Shown in pieces: positions 24,674-32,556 of a stretch of DNA of 40,000 nt. Position 1 is the first letter of the stretch. The number at the start of each line of letters is the position of its first letter. The position numbers were made by a program, and so were the translations under genes. The DNA lies in NCBI RefSeq assembly GCF_013337115.1, contig NZ_SGWE01000004.1, positions 1,802,501-1,842,500 on the forward strand, given 5' to 3'. This DNA is from Deinococcus sp. JMULE3. Lineage in GTDB: Bacteria; Deinococcota; Deinococci; Deinococcales; Deinococcaceae. The notes beneath the pieces are model-generated. The model saw only the letters and a program-made list of their open reading frames with translations. It was not told where the DNA came from and did not search any database.

Positions 24674-25000
24674 TCACCCGCTGATCAGTTCCGCTTCCCA
24701 TTCGCTGGCGGGCGTGCGGTCGTCGCGGGTCTGTCCGGCCTGACTGGCATGCTGGGTGAAGCGTGACAGGGTCCAGCTGTGGTCTCCGGCGCGCAGGGTG
24801 TACGTACCGTGCTCGCCGGGTCCGGCCACGCGGCGGCCGCTGTCGCGGTACGTGACCTCCACCGCCTCCCCGACTGGGAGCGCTTCCAGTGTGGACGTGA
24901 GAACCGCTCCGTGAAAGGAACGCTGCGGATCCGTGGCCTCCCCCTGCCACGCCCCGCTGAGGCACACCACCACGTTTCCGGCCGCGCTGCTGTTGGTCAT
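24674..25000 (-). CDS. Small hypothetical protein
   Basis: This 108-residue soluble protein (start MTNSSAAGNVVVCLSGAWQGEATDPQRSFHGAVL, end ASEWEAELISG) shows no motif I recognise. Its middle reads as a run of short beta-strands (GEAVEVTYRDSGRRVAG, GTYTLRAGDHSWTLSRFTQHA). GAGG close to the ATG at 25000 could serve as ribosome site. It is upstream of nothing obvious on its strand and follows ilvA, from which element A copy 4 separates it. Coding is inferred from length, frame and GC-rich third positions. Confidence 0.6.
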   Translation of the reverse strand: MTNSSAAGNVVVCLSGAWQGEATDPQRSFHGAVLTSTLEALPVGEAVEVTYRDSGRRVAGPGEHGTYTLRAGDHSWTLSRFTQHASQAGQTRDDRTPASEWEAELISG

Positions 25001-25087
25001 GCCTCATCAGGACACGTCCACCCGCGCGTGGGGTGAGGACCACCCCACCCCCCCTTCATGAGATGGCTGCCGGGTCAGCACGGGTCA

Positions 25088-25220
25088 TACGGATTCCGTT
25101 TGTTTCGCTGACAATCCGGAACTTCACCGGATTGCCAGCTCCACGTCCGGAACCCGCTTTGCTCCTTCTCGCATCCGCTCGGGTTGAAAGTTTTTGCAAA
25201 CCTTTCAACCGGAGTCCGTA
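25088..25220 (+). repeat. Element A copy 4 (133 bp, forward)
   Basis: TCA flanks both sides (25085-25087, 25221-25223); the right one is the ilvA stop codon read on the minus strand. Hairpin 1 pairs CAATCCGG (25112-25119) with CCGGATTG (25127-25134) around loop AACTTCA. The middle lacks the same ~22 bp as copy 3. Confidence 0.9.
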
Positions 25221-26771
25221 TCAGGTCAGGAACAGCCGGTACGCCGGGTTCGTCGTGACCTCGGTCGCCGGGTACCCCACCCCGGCCAGGAACGCCGCGA
25301 ACTCCGGCGCGTCCGCGGGCGGCACCTGCACGCCCGCCAGCACCCGGCCGTGCGCCGACCCGTGATTCCGGTAATGGAACAGACTGATGTTCCAGCGGCC
25401 ATGCAGGTGCGTCAGGAACTCCAGCAGCGCCCCCGGCCGCTCCGGGAACGTGAACGAGTACACCCGCTCGTCCGTCGCCTCCGGCGCGCGCCCCCCCACC
25501 ATGTGCCGCACGTGCACCTTCGCCAGTTCGTCGTCCGTCAGGTCCAGCACCGCGTACCCACGCGACACCAGCTCGCCCCGCAACTCCGCCCGCTGACCCG
25601 GCGCCGCCAGCTGCACCCCCACGAAAATCTGCGCCTGCGCACGCGGCGCGAACCGGTAATTGAACTCCGTGATCGCCCGCGCGCCCACCACCTCGATGAA
25701 CTCCCGGAACGCACCGGGCCGCTCCGGGATCGTCACCGCGAAGATCGCCTCCCGCCGCTCCCCGATCTCCGCCCGCTCCGCCACGTGCCGCAGCCGGTCG
25801 AAATTCACGTTCGCGCCGCACGTCAACGCCACCAGCGTCTCACCCTGCACGCCCCGCTCCTGCACGAACCGCTTCAGGCCCGCCACCGCCAGCGCCCCCG
25901 CCGGTTCCATCACCGCGCGCGTGTCATCGAACACGTCCTTGATCGCCGCGCACACCTCATCCGTGTTCACCCGCACCCAGTCGTCCACGTACCGGCGCGT
26001 CAGGTCGAACGTGAACGCCCCCACCTGCTTCACCGCCACGCCATCCACGAAGATGCCCACCGACTCCAGCCGCACCCGCTCTCCGGCCTGCACCGACTGG
26101 AACATCGCGTCACTGTCCTCCGGCTCCACCCCCACCACCCGGATGTCCGGCCTGAGCGCCTTCAAGACCCCCGCCACGCCCGCGATCAGACCGCCGCCCC
26201 CCACCGGCACGAACACCGTCAGCGGGCCATCCGCCTCCACCTGCCGCAGCACCTCCAGCGCCACCGTCCCCTGCCCCGCCAGCACCAGCGGATCATCGTA
26301 CGGATGCACGAACGTCAGGCCCAACTCGCGCTGCAACTCGAACGCATGAGCTTCAGCGTCACTGAAGCTGTCCCCGAACAGCACCACCTCCGCCCCGCGC
26401 GCCCGACACGCCCCCACCTTGATCTCCGGCGTCGTCGCGGGCATCACGATCACCGCCCGCACCCCCAACCGCTCCGCCGCGAACGCCACCCCCTGCGCGT
26501 GATTCCCCGCCGACGCACAGATCACCCCCCGCGCCCGCTCCACCGGCGTCAACTGAGCCATCTTGTTGTACGCGCCCCGCAACTTGAACGAGAAGATCGG
26601 CTGCTGATCCTCCCGCTTCAGCAGCACCCGGTTCGCAAGCCGCGCACTTAGCCGCGGCGTCTCACTCACCGGCGTCTCCACCGCCGCCCCATACACCTTG
26701 CTCGTCAACGCCAACCTCAACACGTCCATCGCGTCCAACTCACCCGGCACCCACTCCCGAACCTGCGTCAC
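25221..26771 (-). CDS. ilvA: Threonine ammonia-lyase, biosynthetic
   Basis: This 516-residue PLP enzyme has KREDQQPIFSFKLRGAYN with the PLP lysine at 63, SAGNHAQG (88-95), the phosphate-binding GGGGL and two C-terminal ACT-like domains (about 330-420 and 425-516: IPERPGAFREFI and FPERPGALLEFL). Two regulatory domains mark the biosynthetic, isoleucine-inhibited form, which converts threonine to 2-oxobutanoate, the first step to isoleucine. It starts with GTG at 26771. Upstream lie a leader peptide gene and a terminator, suggesting attenuation by isoleucine. Its stop codon is the TCA triplet flanking element A copy 4. Confidence 0.96.
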   Translation of the reverse strand: MTQVREWVPGELDAMDVLRLALTSKVYGAAVETPVSETPRLSARLANRVLLKREDQQPIFSFKLRGAYNKMAQLTPVERARGVICASAGNHAQGVAFAAERLGVRAVIVMPATTPEIKVGACRARGAEVVLFGDSFSDAEAHAFELQRELGLTFVHPYDDPLVLAGQGTVALEVLRQVEADGPLTVFVPVGGGGLIAGVAGVLKALRPDIRVVGVEPEDSDAMFQSVQAGERVRLESVGIFVDGVAVKQVGAFTFDLTRRYVDDWVRVNTDEVCAAIKDVFDDTRAVMEPAGALAVAGLKRFVQERGVQGETLVALTCGANVNFDRLRHVAERAEIGERREAIFAVTIPERPGAFREFIEVVGARAITEFNYRFAPRAQAQIFVGVQLAAPGQRAELRGELVSRGYAVLDLTDDELAKVHVRHMVGGRAPEATDERVYSFTFPERPGALLEFLTHLHGRWNISLFHYRNHGSAHGRVLAGVQVPPADAPEFAAFLAGVGYPATEVTTNPAYRLFLT

Positions 26772-26794
26772 ACCCGATCACCCCTCTGTGGTCT

Positions 26795-26825
26795 GAAAAG
26801 AAAAACCCCCACCAGTCGGCGGGGG
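26795..26825 (-). terminator. Attenuator terminator upstream of ilvA
   Basis: On the minus strand CCCCCGCC, loop GACT and GGTGGGGG (one mismatch) are followed by TTTTTCTTTTC. This is an intrinsic terminator 24 nt before the ilvA start and on the same strand, so it must be bypassed for ilvA expression. Confidence 0.75.
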
Positions 26826-26846
26826 ACGATTGGCAGCGCGCAGGCC

Positions 26847-26866
26847 GTCAGGCGTTCACCCCTGAC
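26847..26866 (-). promoter_or_regulatory. Leader hairpin spanning the end of the ilvA leader peptide
   Basis: On the minus strand GTCAGG (26866 to 26861) pairs with CCTGAC (26852 to 26847) over an 8-nt loop, overlapping the last codons and the stop of the leader ORF. It would be the early (pause-type) hairpin of an attenuator; the competing antiterminator was not worked out. Confidence 0.45.
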
Positions 26867-26892
26867 CAGCGAATAATTCGCGCATCTCTCAT
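26848..26892 (-). CDS. ilvA leader peptide (14 residues)
   Basis: The ORF encodes MRDARIIRWSGVNA, with adjacent ATT-ATT isoleucine codons at positions 6-7 and a valine at 12, then TGA. TAAGCT ends 7 nt before its ATG, so it would be translated from the very 5' end of the transcript. It is followed by a small hairpin across its stop, a U-tailed terminator, and then ilvA. This is the order of a classic ribosome-mediated attenuator: scarce Ile-tRNA would stall the ribosome at Ile-Ile and favour readthrough. The function is inferred. Confidence 0.6.
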   Translation of the reverse strand: MRDARIIRWSGVNA

Positions 26893-26899
26893 GACGGAC

Positions 26900-26905
26900 A
26901 GCTTA
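26900..26905 (-). promoter_or_regulatory. Leaderless-type -10 box (TAAGCT) of the ilvA leader
   Basis: On the minus strand TAAGCT is followed by GTCCGTC and the leader ATG at 26892. A GTCACA (4 of 6 to TTGACA) lies 16 nt further upstream. Confidence 0.55.
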
Positions 26906-27220
26906 GGGGCGGCGGACTGAGTGTGACGGGGAAGGGGTAGACAAGGGACGGTGTTTTTCGCCTCGCGGCGGGTGGCCCACCCCCCAGCCCCCATCCCCAG
27001 AGGGGACGGGGGAGCGGCGTTGCACTGGGCAAGAGTTTTGTTCGATGCGGCGGCTTTTGTTCGGGCGTTGACGGGTCTGGCCTCGACGCCATTCTCCGCC
27101 CCCCGCAAGGCCCGCGCGCTGCGCGCACGACGGCCGGTGGCGGTCGGCGGTGACGGGCAGGGTGGATGGTGCGGGCCGCTGATCGACTTTGTTTCGCCTC
27201 GGCAGAGGCATGTGTTCAAG

Positions 27221-27254
27221 GCTCCCCTTGAGGGGAGCTGTCAGCGCAGCTGAC
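27221..27254. repeat. Double-hairpin dispersed repeat
   Basis: GCTCCCCT-TG-AGGGGAGC (8-bp stem) is followed directly by GTCAGC-GCA-GCTGAC (6-bp stem) and then TGAGGGGT. This compact two-hairpin unit recalls palindromic repeats widespread in bacterial intergenic DNA. A looser relative lies at 33675-33695. Confidence 0.55.
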
Positions 27255-27281
27255 TGAGGGGTCCCGCTGCGCAGCAGCCTC

Positions 27282-27325
27282 CCTTCCCACTTCCCCCAAC
27301 CCACTCCCTACTGCCCCCTTCCCCC
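27282..27325 (-). repeat. Repeat B unit (inverted)
   Basis: The C-rich run CCCAACCCACTCCCTACTG is the reverse complement of the repeat B core seen at 16837 and 24592. It overlaps the last codons of the FAD oxidoreductase gene (stop at 27308). Confidence 0.5.
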
Positions 27326-28465
27326 CGCGATCTCTCGCGCCAACTCGTCGGCCTTCCACAACCCGAGGGTGTCGGCGTGGGGGCCGCCGAGGAGGAGGTG
27401 GGTGTGGTCGTCGAGGCGGTCGTGGGTGGGGGTGGCGTCGGGTTGTCCGTGGGGGAGGGCGAGCCACGCGCCGGGGATGTCGGCGAGGCTGCGGCCCAGG
27501 TGCAGGTCGCTGGTGGCGAGGGCGGGGAGGGCGTCCATGAGGCCGACGAGGTCCTCGAGGGTTTCGCGGCGCAGGCCGGTGGGCACGCCGGTCAGGTGGC
27601 CGCCCTGTGGGGTGTAGCCGTGCGGGTCGCGGTGGTGGACAGCGGGGATGAGGGTGTACGCGCCGTGCTGGGGGCGCAGGGTGAGGCCGCGGGCGTGCAG
27701 GACGGGCGCGTCAGGGGTGCTGGGTGCGTCGAGGTGCGGGGTCTGCCGGTACGCGCGGGCGTGGCGGGTGTGGATGCCCAGGTGGTGTTCGGCCTGCGCG
27801 GGAGCGTGGGCGCCGGTGGCGAGGACGATCAGGGGGGCGTGGATGGTGTGGGTTGCGTGCGTGACGACCGCGTGGGTGTTCGTGACGGTCAGGCGGTCCA
27901 GCGTGACGCGCCCGCCGGGGTGGGGGGTGGCGCGGGTGTTCAGGAGGAGGTCGGTGCCGCGCCGGATGGCGGTCTGCGCGGCGGTCTGCGCGAGGGTGCC
28001 GGGGCGGTACAGGTGCGCCTCGTGGGACTGCGCGTGTGGGAGGACGCCGGGGTCGAGCAGGGCGAGGCTCTGCGGGTGCGTGGCGAGCAGGTCGCGGGTG
28101 GGCTGCGTGCCAGGGGCCGGTTCGGCGTGCAGGGTCAGGTACGGGCGGGCCTGGAGGTCGTCGCCCAGCAGCGTCCGCAGCCGCTCCAGCGTCCAGCGGG
28201 CGGCGTCGTGCTGCGCGGCGGGCAGGTGCGCCCGCGTCCAGATGCCCGGGGCGAGGATCGTCGCGCCGTCCTCGTTCGGTAGGCCGCCCTCCTCGATCAG
28301 CAGGGTCTTCAGGTGCGGGGCGTGTTCGGTCAGGGCCAGGGCCAGGGCGCTGCCCATGCGGCCCGCGCCGAGAATCAGGACGTCGTAGGCGGGCTGCGGG
28401 TCGCTGCCGGGCGTGAAGGGCTGGCCGACGTGGGCCCACACGCGGCCAGGGGTGGGGGTGGTCAT
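27308..28465 (-). CDS. FAD-dependent oxidoreductase (DAO family)
   Basis: This 385-residue protein has a Rossmann FAD-binding motif ILGAGRMGSALAL (31-43) near the start and an acidic ribose-binding residue in LLIEEGG. The later ATG-like ILATGAHAPAQAE stretch and C-terminal LLLGGPHADTLGLWKADELAREI match the D-amino-acid-oxidase/glycine-oxidase-like family. It probably oxidises an amine or amino acid with oxygen or another acceptor; the substrate is unknown. The frame is open upstream, but the ATG at 28465 gives the normal distance to the FAD motif. The C-terminus overlaps a repeat B unit, so its last residues may be repeat-derived. It is divergent from the spoIID-like gene. Confidence 0.85.
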   Translation of the reverse strand: MTTPTPGRVWAHVGQPFTPGSDPQPAYDVLILGAGRMGSALALALTEHAPHLKTLLIEEGGLPNEDGATILAPGIWTRAHLPAAQHDAARWTLERLRTLLGDDLQARPYLTLHAEPAPGTQPTRDLLATHPQSLALLDPGVLPHAQSHEAHLYRPGTLAQTAAQTAIRRGTDLLLNTRATPHPGGRVTLDRLTVTNTHAVVTHATHTIHAPLIVLATGAHAPAQAEHHLGIHTRHARAYRQTPHLDAPSTPDAPVLHARGLTLRPQHGAYTLIPAVHHRDPHGYTPQGGHLTGVPTGLRRETLEDLVGLMDALPALATSDLHLGRSLADIPGAWLALPHGQPDATPTHDRLDDHTHLLLGGPHADTLGLWKADELAREIAGGRGQ

Positions 28466-28521
28466 GCGGGCATGATCGCCCGTTCTCACGCGCCTGTCAG
28501 GCGGGTGGGGGTGGGCGTGCG

Positions 28522-28527
28522 TATACT
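28522..28527 (+). promoter_or_regulatory. -10 box (TATACT) of the spoIID-like gene
   Basis: TATACT ends 11 nt before the ATG at 28539. No clear -35 was seen. Confidence 0.45.
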
Positions 28528-28538
28528 CGACCTTGATC

Positions 28539-29762
28539 ATGCGTTCATTTCTGCGTGTTGGCGCTGCGGTGTGCGGCGGGCTGCTGCTGGGCTCTGGGGC
28601 GTCGGCGCTGAATGTGCGGGTGCTGGTGGCGGCGGCGCCGCAGCTGACCGTGCGGGTCGCGGCGCCCGCCCCGGCGCCGGGCGCCCTGAACGTGCCCGGC
28701 GCGCCCGGCGCGGCGCCGCTGCCGGTGCAGGCGTGGACGGTGGGCGTCAGCGGCGCGCAGCTCACCCTGAACGGCCAGCCGACCGGGAACGCCAGCCTGT
28801 ACCTGCCGCCCAGCGCGGGCAGCGTCGTGGAGATCGCCGGGAAGACGTACCGCGGCGGCGTGCAGCTTCGCATCGAGAAGGGCGGCGTGCAGGGCATCAA
28901 CGTCGTGGACCTGGAGGACTACCTGCGGGGCGTCGTTCCGGCCGAGATGCCCGCGTCGTGGCCGTCGGCGGCGGTGCAGGCGCAGGCGGTGATCGCGCGC
29001 ACGTACGTCACGGCGCGCATCAATCCCGCCACGCCCTTCGACACCTGCGCCACGGACGCCTGTCAGGTGTACGGCGGTGTGGCTGCCGAGAAGCCGCAGG
29101 CGGACGCGGCGATCGCCGCGACGCGCGCGCAGGTCGTCGCGTTCGGCGGGAAGCCCGCGAGTACCTTCTTCAGCAGTGACAACGGGGGGTTCACGGCGTC
29201 CAGCGGCGAGGTGTGGGGCCGTGACCTGCCGTACCTGCCCGCCAAGGCCGATCCGTTCACGGCAGGCGGCCCACGCGCCCGCTGGCAGCTGCAGGTCCCC
29301 CTGACCCGCGTGCAGGAGGCCGCCGGGAACGCCGGGGTGCGCGTCGGGCCGCTGAAGGGCGTGTCGGTCACGCGCGTCAGCGAGTCGGGCCGCCCGCTGG
29401 AGATCACCTTTGTCGGCGCGACCGGAACCGGGAAGCTGACCGGGGCCAGCGCCGGGGGCTTCGTGCGGGCGCTGGGCGCGTCCGGCACCCGCGTGACGCT
29501 GTCCGGCCTGAACCCGCTGGTGCTGACCGGCAGCGGCAGCGGGCACGGCGTGGGCCTCTCGCAGTACGGGGCGCTGGGTCTGGCGAACGCTGGGTACAGC
29601 CACCTGCACGTCCTGGGCTTCTACTACCCCGGCACGCAACTGGCGACCCTGACCGGCGACGCGGGCCCGGCCCGCCCGGCGCTGAGCGTGCAGGCGGCGC
29701 TGCCGGTGCCGCCCCTGGCGCAGGTCTGGGCCGCCGCGCAGCCGGACGGGTCGGGACAGTGA
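28539..29762 (+). CDS. SpoIID/LytB domain protein, secreted
   Basis: This 407-residue protein starts with a signal peptide (MRSFLRVGAAVCGGLLLGSGASA). After an Ala/Pro-rich linker comes the SpoIID/LytB domain: INVVDLEDYLRGVVPAEMPASWPSAAVQAQAVIARTYV, with the catalytic Glu of VVPAEMP, then SSDNGGFTASSGEVWG and the C-terminal GHGVGLSQYGALGLANAGYSHLHVLGFYYPGTQL. In sporulating bacteria SpoIID is a lytic transglycosylase acting on denuded glycan. In a non-sporulating organism it would trim peptidoglycan in the envelope (inference). ATG 28539 is preferred over a TTG 6 nt earlier. Its stop overlaps the lptD-like GTG start, so the two are translationally coupled. Confidence 0.92.
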   Translation: MRSFLRVGAAVCGGLLLGSGASALNVRVLVAAAPQLTVRVAAPAPAPGALNVPGAPGAAPLPVQAWTVGVSGAQLTLNGQPTGNASLYLPPSAGSVVEIAGKTYRGGVQLRIEKGGVQGINVVDLEDYLRGVVPAEMPASWPSAAVQAQAVIARTYVTARINPATPFDTCATDACQVYGGVAAEKPQADAAIAATRAQVVAFGGKPASTFFSSDNGGFTASSGEVWGRDLPYLPAKADPFTAGGPRARWQLQVPLTRVQEAAGNAGVRVGPLKGVSVTRVSESGRPLEITFVGATGTGKLTGASAGGFVRALGASGTRVTLSGLNPLVLTGSGSGHGVGLSQYGALGLANAGYSHLHVLGFYYPGTQLATLTGDAGPARPALSVQAALPVPPLAQVWAAAQPDGSGQ

Positions 29763-32509
29763 GCCGCGCCGCCCGCCGCCGGGGCGCGCGGGTCCGCGCG
29801 GCGCTGCTCGCGCTGGGCCTGCTGGCGCTGGGCGGCGCGCAGGCCCGCACGGTGAAGATCGTCTCGGCCGACACGCTGGAACTGCGGCAGGTGGACGGCC
29901 AGGAACTCGTGATCATCAGCGGCGAGAACGTCGAACTGCGCGTCGATGACGACGTGGTCCGGGCCAGGCGGGTGGAATTCAACCGCACGCGCCGCACCCT
30001 GACCCTGATCGGGGCCGCGTCATACCGCAGCGCCAAGGACGGCGAGGACCTGCGCGGCGAGAACCTCGTCGTGGAACTCGGCAGGGAGCAGATCAGCGGT
30101 GAGGACGTCCTGATCAGCGACGCCCGCCTGGAAATCCGTGGGCAGGAGGTGGACCGCATTCCGGGGCAGCTGCGCGCTGCGGGCGGGTACTTCACGACCT
30201 GCGCCCGCTGCGGCCGCACCCCCAACGACTACGCGTTCCGCGCCGAGCGGCTGATCGTGTACCCCGGCGACCGGCTGGTCGCGTACAACGCGCAGCTGCT
30301 GCTGGCCGACATTCCCGTGCTGTTCCTGCCGGTGCTCGTGCTGCCCCTGAACGACAGGGACCGCCAGCCGCGCCTGGAGGTCGGGCGGGACGCCGTGGAC
30401 GGCCTGACCGTCCTGGCCGACCTGCCGTTCAGCGTCGCCGGGAACACGCTGGGCACCACCCGGCTGCGCTACTACCAGAACCGCACGCCCAGCGTCGGGG
30501 CGGGCGTGACGCTGCGCTCTTACGCGCCGCTGCCGTTCGTGGACCGCGTGGACCTGGACCTGCTGGCCGAACCACGCCCGGTGGGGCAGACCGGGCGGGA
30601 CGTGAACCTGACCTTCGGCGTGAAGGGCCGCGTGCCCCTGGCGCTGGCGGTGCGGGACCTGGACTACAGCCTGAACGTGACCCGCAGCGATACCGGCCGG
30701 AGCGCGACCGACACCCAGCGCGGCCTGACGAACGTGCAGTTCAGCGCGAAGGTGGAGTACCCGCTGTTCACGGCGGCGCTGGATTACGTGGACCGCTTCG
30801 GACCCGCGCCTACGACCGCGCTGAGTACACCCCTGAGACGCCCGGAGGTGACGGTGGACCCCAAACCGTACACGAACGGCCCGCTCAGCGCGGACGTGAA
30901 GGTCACGGCCGGGAATTACACCGCTCAGAGCAACCCCCGCTCGCCCAGTGCGACCGCGCAGGGCGTGAACATCACCACCAGCCGCCTGGAGGAGCAGCAC
31001 AGCCTCGCGTACACCGTGAAACCATGGACGGACGCGGACCTGAGCCTCAGCAACACCTTCACCGGGCGGTACTACGGCACCGGGGCGCGCACCGTGCAAC
31101 TGGACGTGACCGGCACCCTCACGCAGCGCTGGGCGGGGTCGAACACCTTCAGCGTGAGCGCGAAGTACCTGCGGACCGAGGGCACCAGCCCCTTCGCGTT
31201 CGACGCGCTCTCGGGACGGCTGCTGTCCGCACCGGTCAGCCTGAACCTCTCCACCGTGCCGGTGAAGGACGTGAGTTTCGGCGTGGCGTACAGACGCGAC
31301 CTGTTCCTGAGCAGTCAGGAGCAGGGCAACGCCACCTTCAGCCTGGGCGTGAACCGCAAACCCCTGAGCCTGACCGCCAGCGCGCAGGTGAACCCGGACA
31401 AACGCACCCTGGAGGACGTGACCTTCAACGCCACCCTGGCCGATCCGGACAGCGGCAAGGTCAAGGTCACGCCCGCGCAGCCCGCCACGGCGACCACCCC
31501 GGCCCGCCCGGCCACCGCGACCCGCACGAGCGCGTGGCCCGCCCCGAACCTCAGTCTCAGCGCGTCGGGCGGGTACTCGCTGGCGACCGGCCCCAGGCCG
31601 CTGACCGTCACGGCCGCCGTGACCGGTGACGTGCGCAGCAACCTCTTCAGCGCCACCGTCGTGCACAACGTCCGCACGCCCGAGATCACCTCCGTGGGCT
31701 TCCGTTACAGCCTGACCCGCACGCAGGACACCGTCCTGAACGCCCTGGCGGTCAGCGGGGACGAGACGCTGAATCCGGTCACGGGCCTGCTGAGCGGCAG
31801 CCTGACGGCCCAGTGGCGCGGCCAGTACCAGTTCCGGACGTCCCACAGCCTGCTGCTGCAACGCCCGGACACCGCCACCAGCAGCGGCACCCTGGACTTC
31901 AGCGTCGGCACGCTCAGCGGCAGCCGCGACTCCTGGACCGTCAGGTACGGCGGCGCGTACGACCTGCGCCGCGGGGGCTTCACCGCGCCGCAGCTGAGTG
32001 GAGAACTGACCCGCACCCGCAGCGGCCAGAGCCTCGCCGTGACCGCCGTGATGAACACCCCCGGCCTGGACCAGAAACGCACCGAACTGACCCGCGCGCA
32101 GCTCAGCGGCGCCGCGCAGTTCGGCAGTCGCTTCTGGGTGTCCGGCAGCGCCCTGTACACCCGCACCCGCAGCGGCACGTACCCGGACGACATCGCCACC
32201 GACACCCTGCAACTCAACCCGCTGCGCGTGAACCTGGGCCTGGGGCGCGCGGGCGAGCGTCCCGGCGCGTACCTGACCGGCACCCTCACACAGAACTTCA
32301 CCTGGGTGGACGGCGTGCGCCAGACGCCGGGCCCGCTGACGCCCGTGTTCGGCCTGACCATCGACCGCTGCTGCTGGGCGCTGCAGGCCGAGGCGGACCT
32401 CGTGAACCGCCGCTACCGGATCGCGGTGGGCCTGCCCGGACAGACCGGGTACCCGCTGTTCGAGCTGACCCCCAGCGGCGCGAGCGTGCCCCTGATCTCC
32501 ACGCCCTGA
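29759..32509 (+). CDS. LptD/OstA-like outer-membrane beta-barrel protein
   Basis: This 916-residue protein starts at GTG within the stop of the spoIID-like gene and has a signal peptide ending near AQA (27-29). An OstA-type beta-jellyroll follows (about 31-140: SADTLELRQVDGQELVIISGENVELRVDDDVVRA) and then a long series of alternating beta-strands typical of an outer-membrane barrel. LptD cysteines are conserved in pattern: CARC at 148-151, within FTTCARCGRTPNDYAFRAERL, and the C-terminal DRCCW at 869-873. LptD inserts lipopolysaccharide into the outer membrane. Deinococcus is generally held to lack LPS, so the cargo is probably another envelope lipid or glycan (inference). A lipoprotein gene follows. 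Confidence 0.85.
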   Translation: MSRAARRRGARVRAALLALGLLALGGAQARTVKIVSADTLELRQVDGQELVIISGENVELRVDDDVVRARRVEFNRTRRTLTLIGAASYRSAKDGEDLRGENLVVELGREQISGEDVLISDARLEIRGQEVDRIPGQLRAAGGYFTTCARCGRTPNDYAFRAERLIVYPGDRLVAYNAQLLLADIPVLFLPVLVLPLNDRDRQPRLEVGRDAVDGLTVLADLPFSVAGNTLGTTRLRYYQNRTPSVGAGVTLRSYAPLPFVDRVDLDLLAEPRPVGQTGRDVNLTFGVKGRVPLALAVRDLDYSLNVTRSDTGRSATDTQRGLTNVQFSAKVEYPLFTAALDYVDRFGPAPTTALSTPLRRPEVTVDPKPYTNGPLSADVKVTAGNYTAQSNPRSPSATAQGVNITTSRLEEQHSLAYTVKPWTDADLSLSNTFTGRYYGTGARTVQLDVTGTLTQRWAGSNTFSVSAKYLRTEGTSPFAFDALSGRLLSAPVSLNLSTVPVKDVSFGVAYRRDLFLSSQEQGNATFSLGVNRKPLSLTASAQVNPDKRTLEDVTFNATLADPDSGKVKVTPAQPATATTPARPATATRTSAWPAPNLSLSASGGYSLATGPRPLTVTAAVTGDVRSNLFSATVVHNVRTPEITSVGFRYSLTRTQDTVLNALAVSGDETLNPVTGLLSGSLTAQWRGQYQFRTSHSLLLQRPDTATSSGTLDFSVGTLSGSRDSWTVRYGGAYDLRRGGFTAPQLSGELTRTRSGQSLAVTAVMNTPGLDQKRTELTRAQLSGAAQFGSRFWVSGSALYTRTRSGTYPDDIATDTLQLNPLRVNLGLGRAGERPGAYLTGTLTQNFTWVDGVRQTPGPLTPVFGLTIDRCCWALQAEADLVNRRYRIAVGLPGQTGYPLFELTPSGASVPLISTP

Positions 32510-32556
32510 CCCGATCCGCCTGATCCGTCCTGCCTGACTCCACGGAGGTGCCCCTC

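Larger units (their letters stand above)
26893..27307. other. Intergenic region with dispersed repeats
   Basis: These 415 bases hold the ilvA leader promoter at the left end, a hairpin repeat (27221-27254) and a repeat B unit (27282-27325). The 26935-27210 part is GC-rich with open frames in several directions but no start signal or recognisable protein, so I call no gene there. Confidence 0.5.

Noticed and set aside
26795..26905. T-box riboswitch upstream of ilvA
   Set aside because: The leader is only about 120 nt and lacks a clear T-box core sequence and specifier stem; a leader peptide explains it better.
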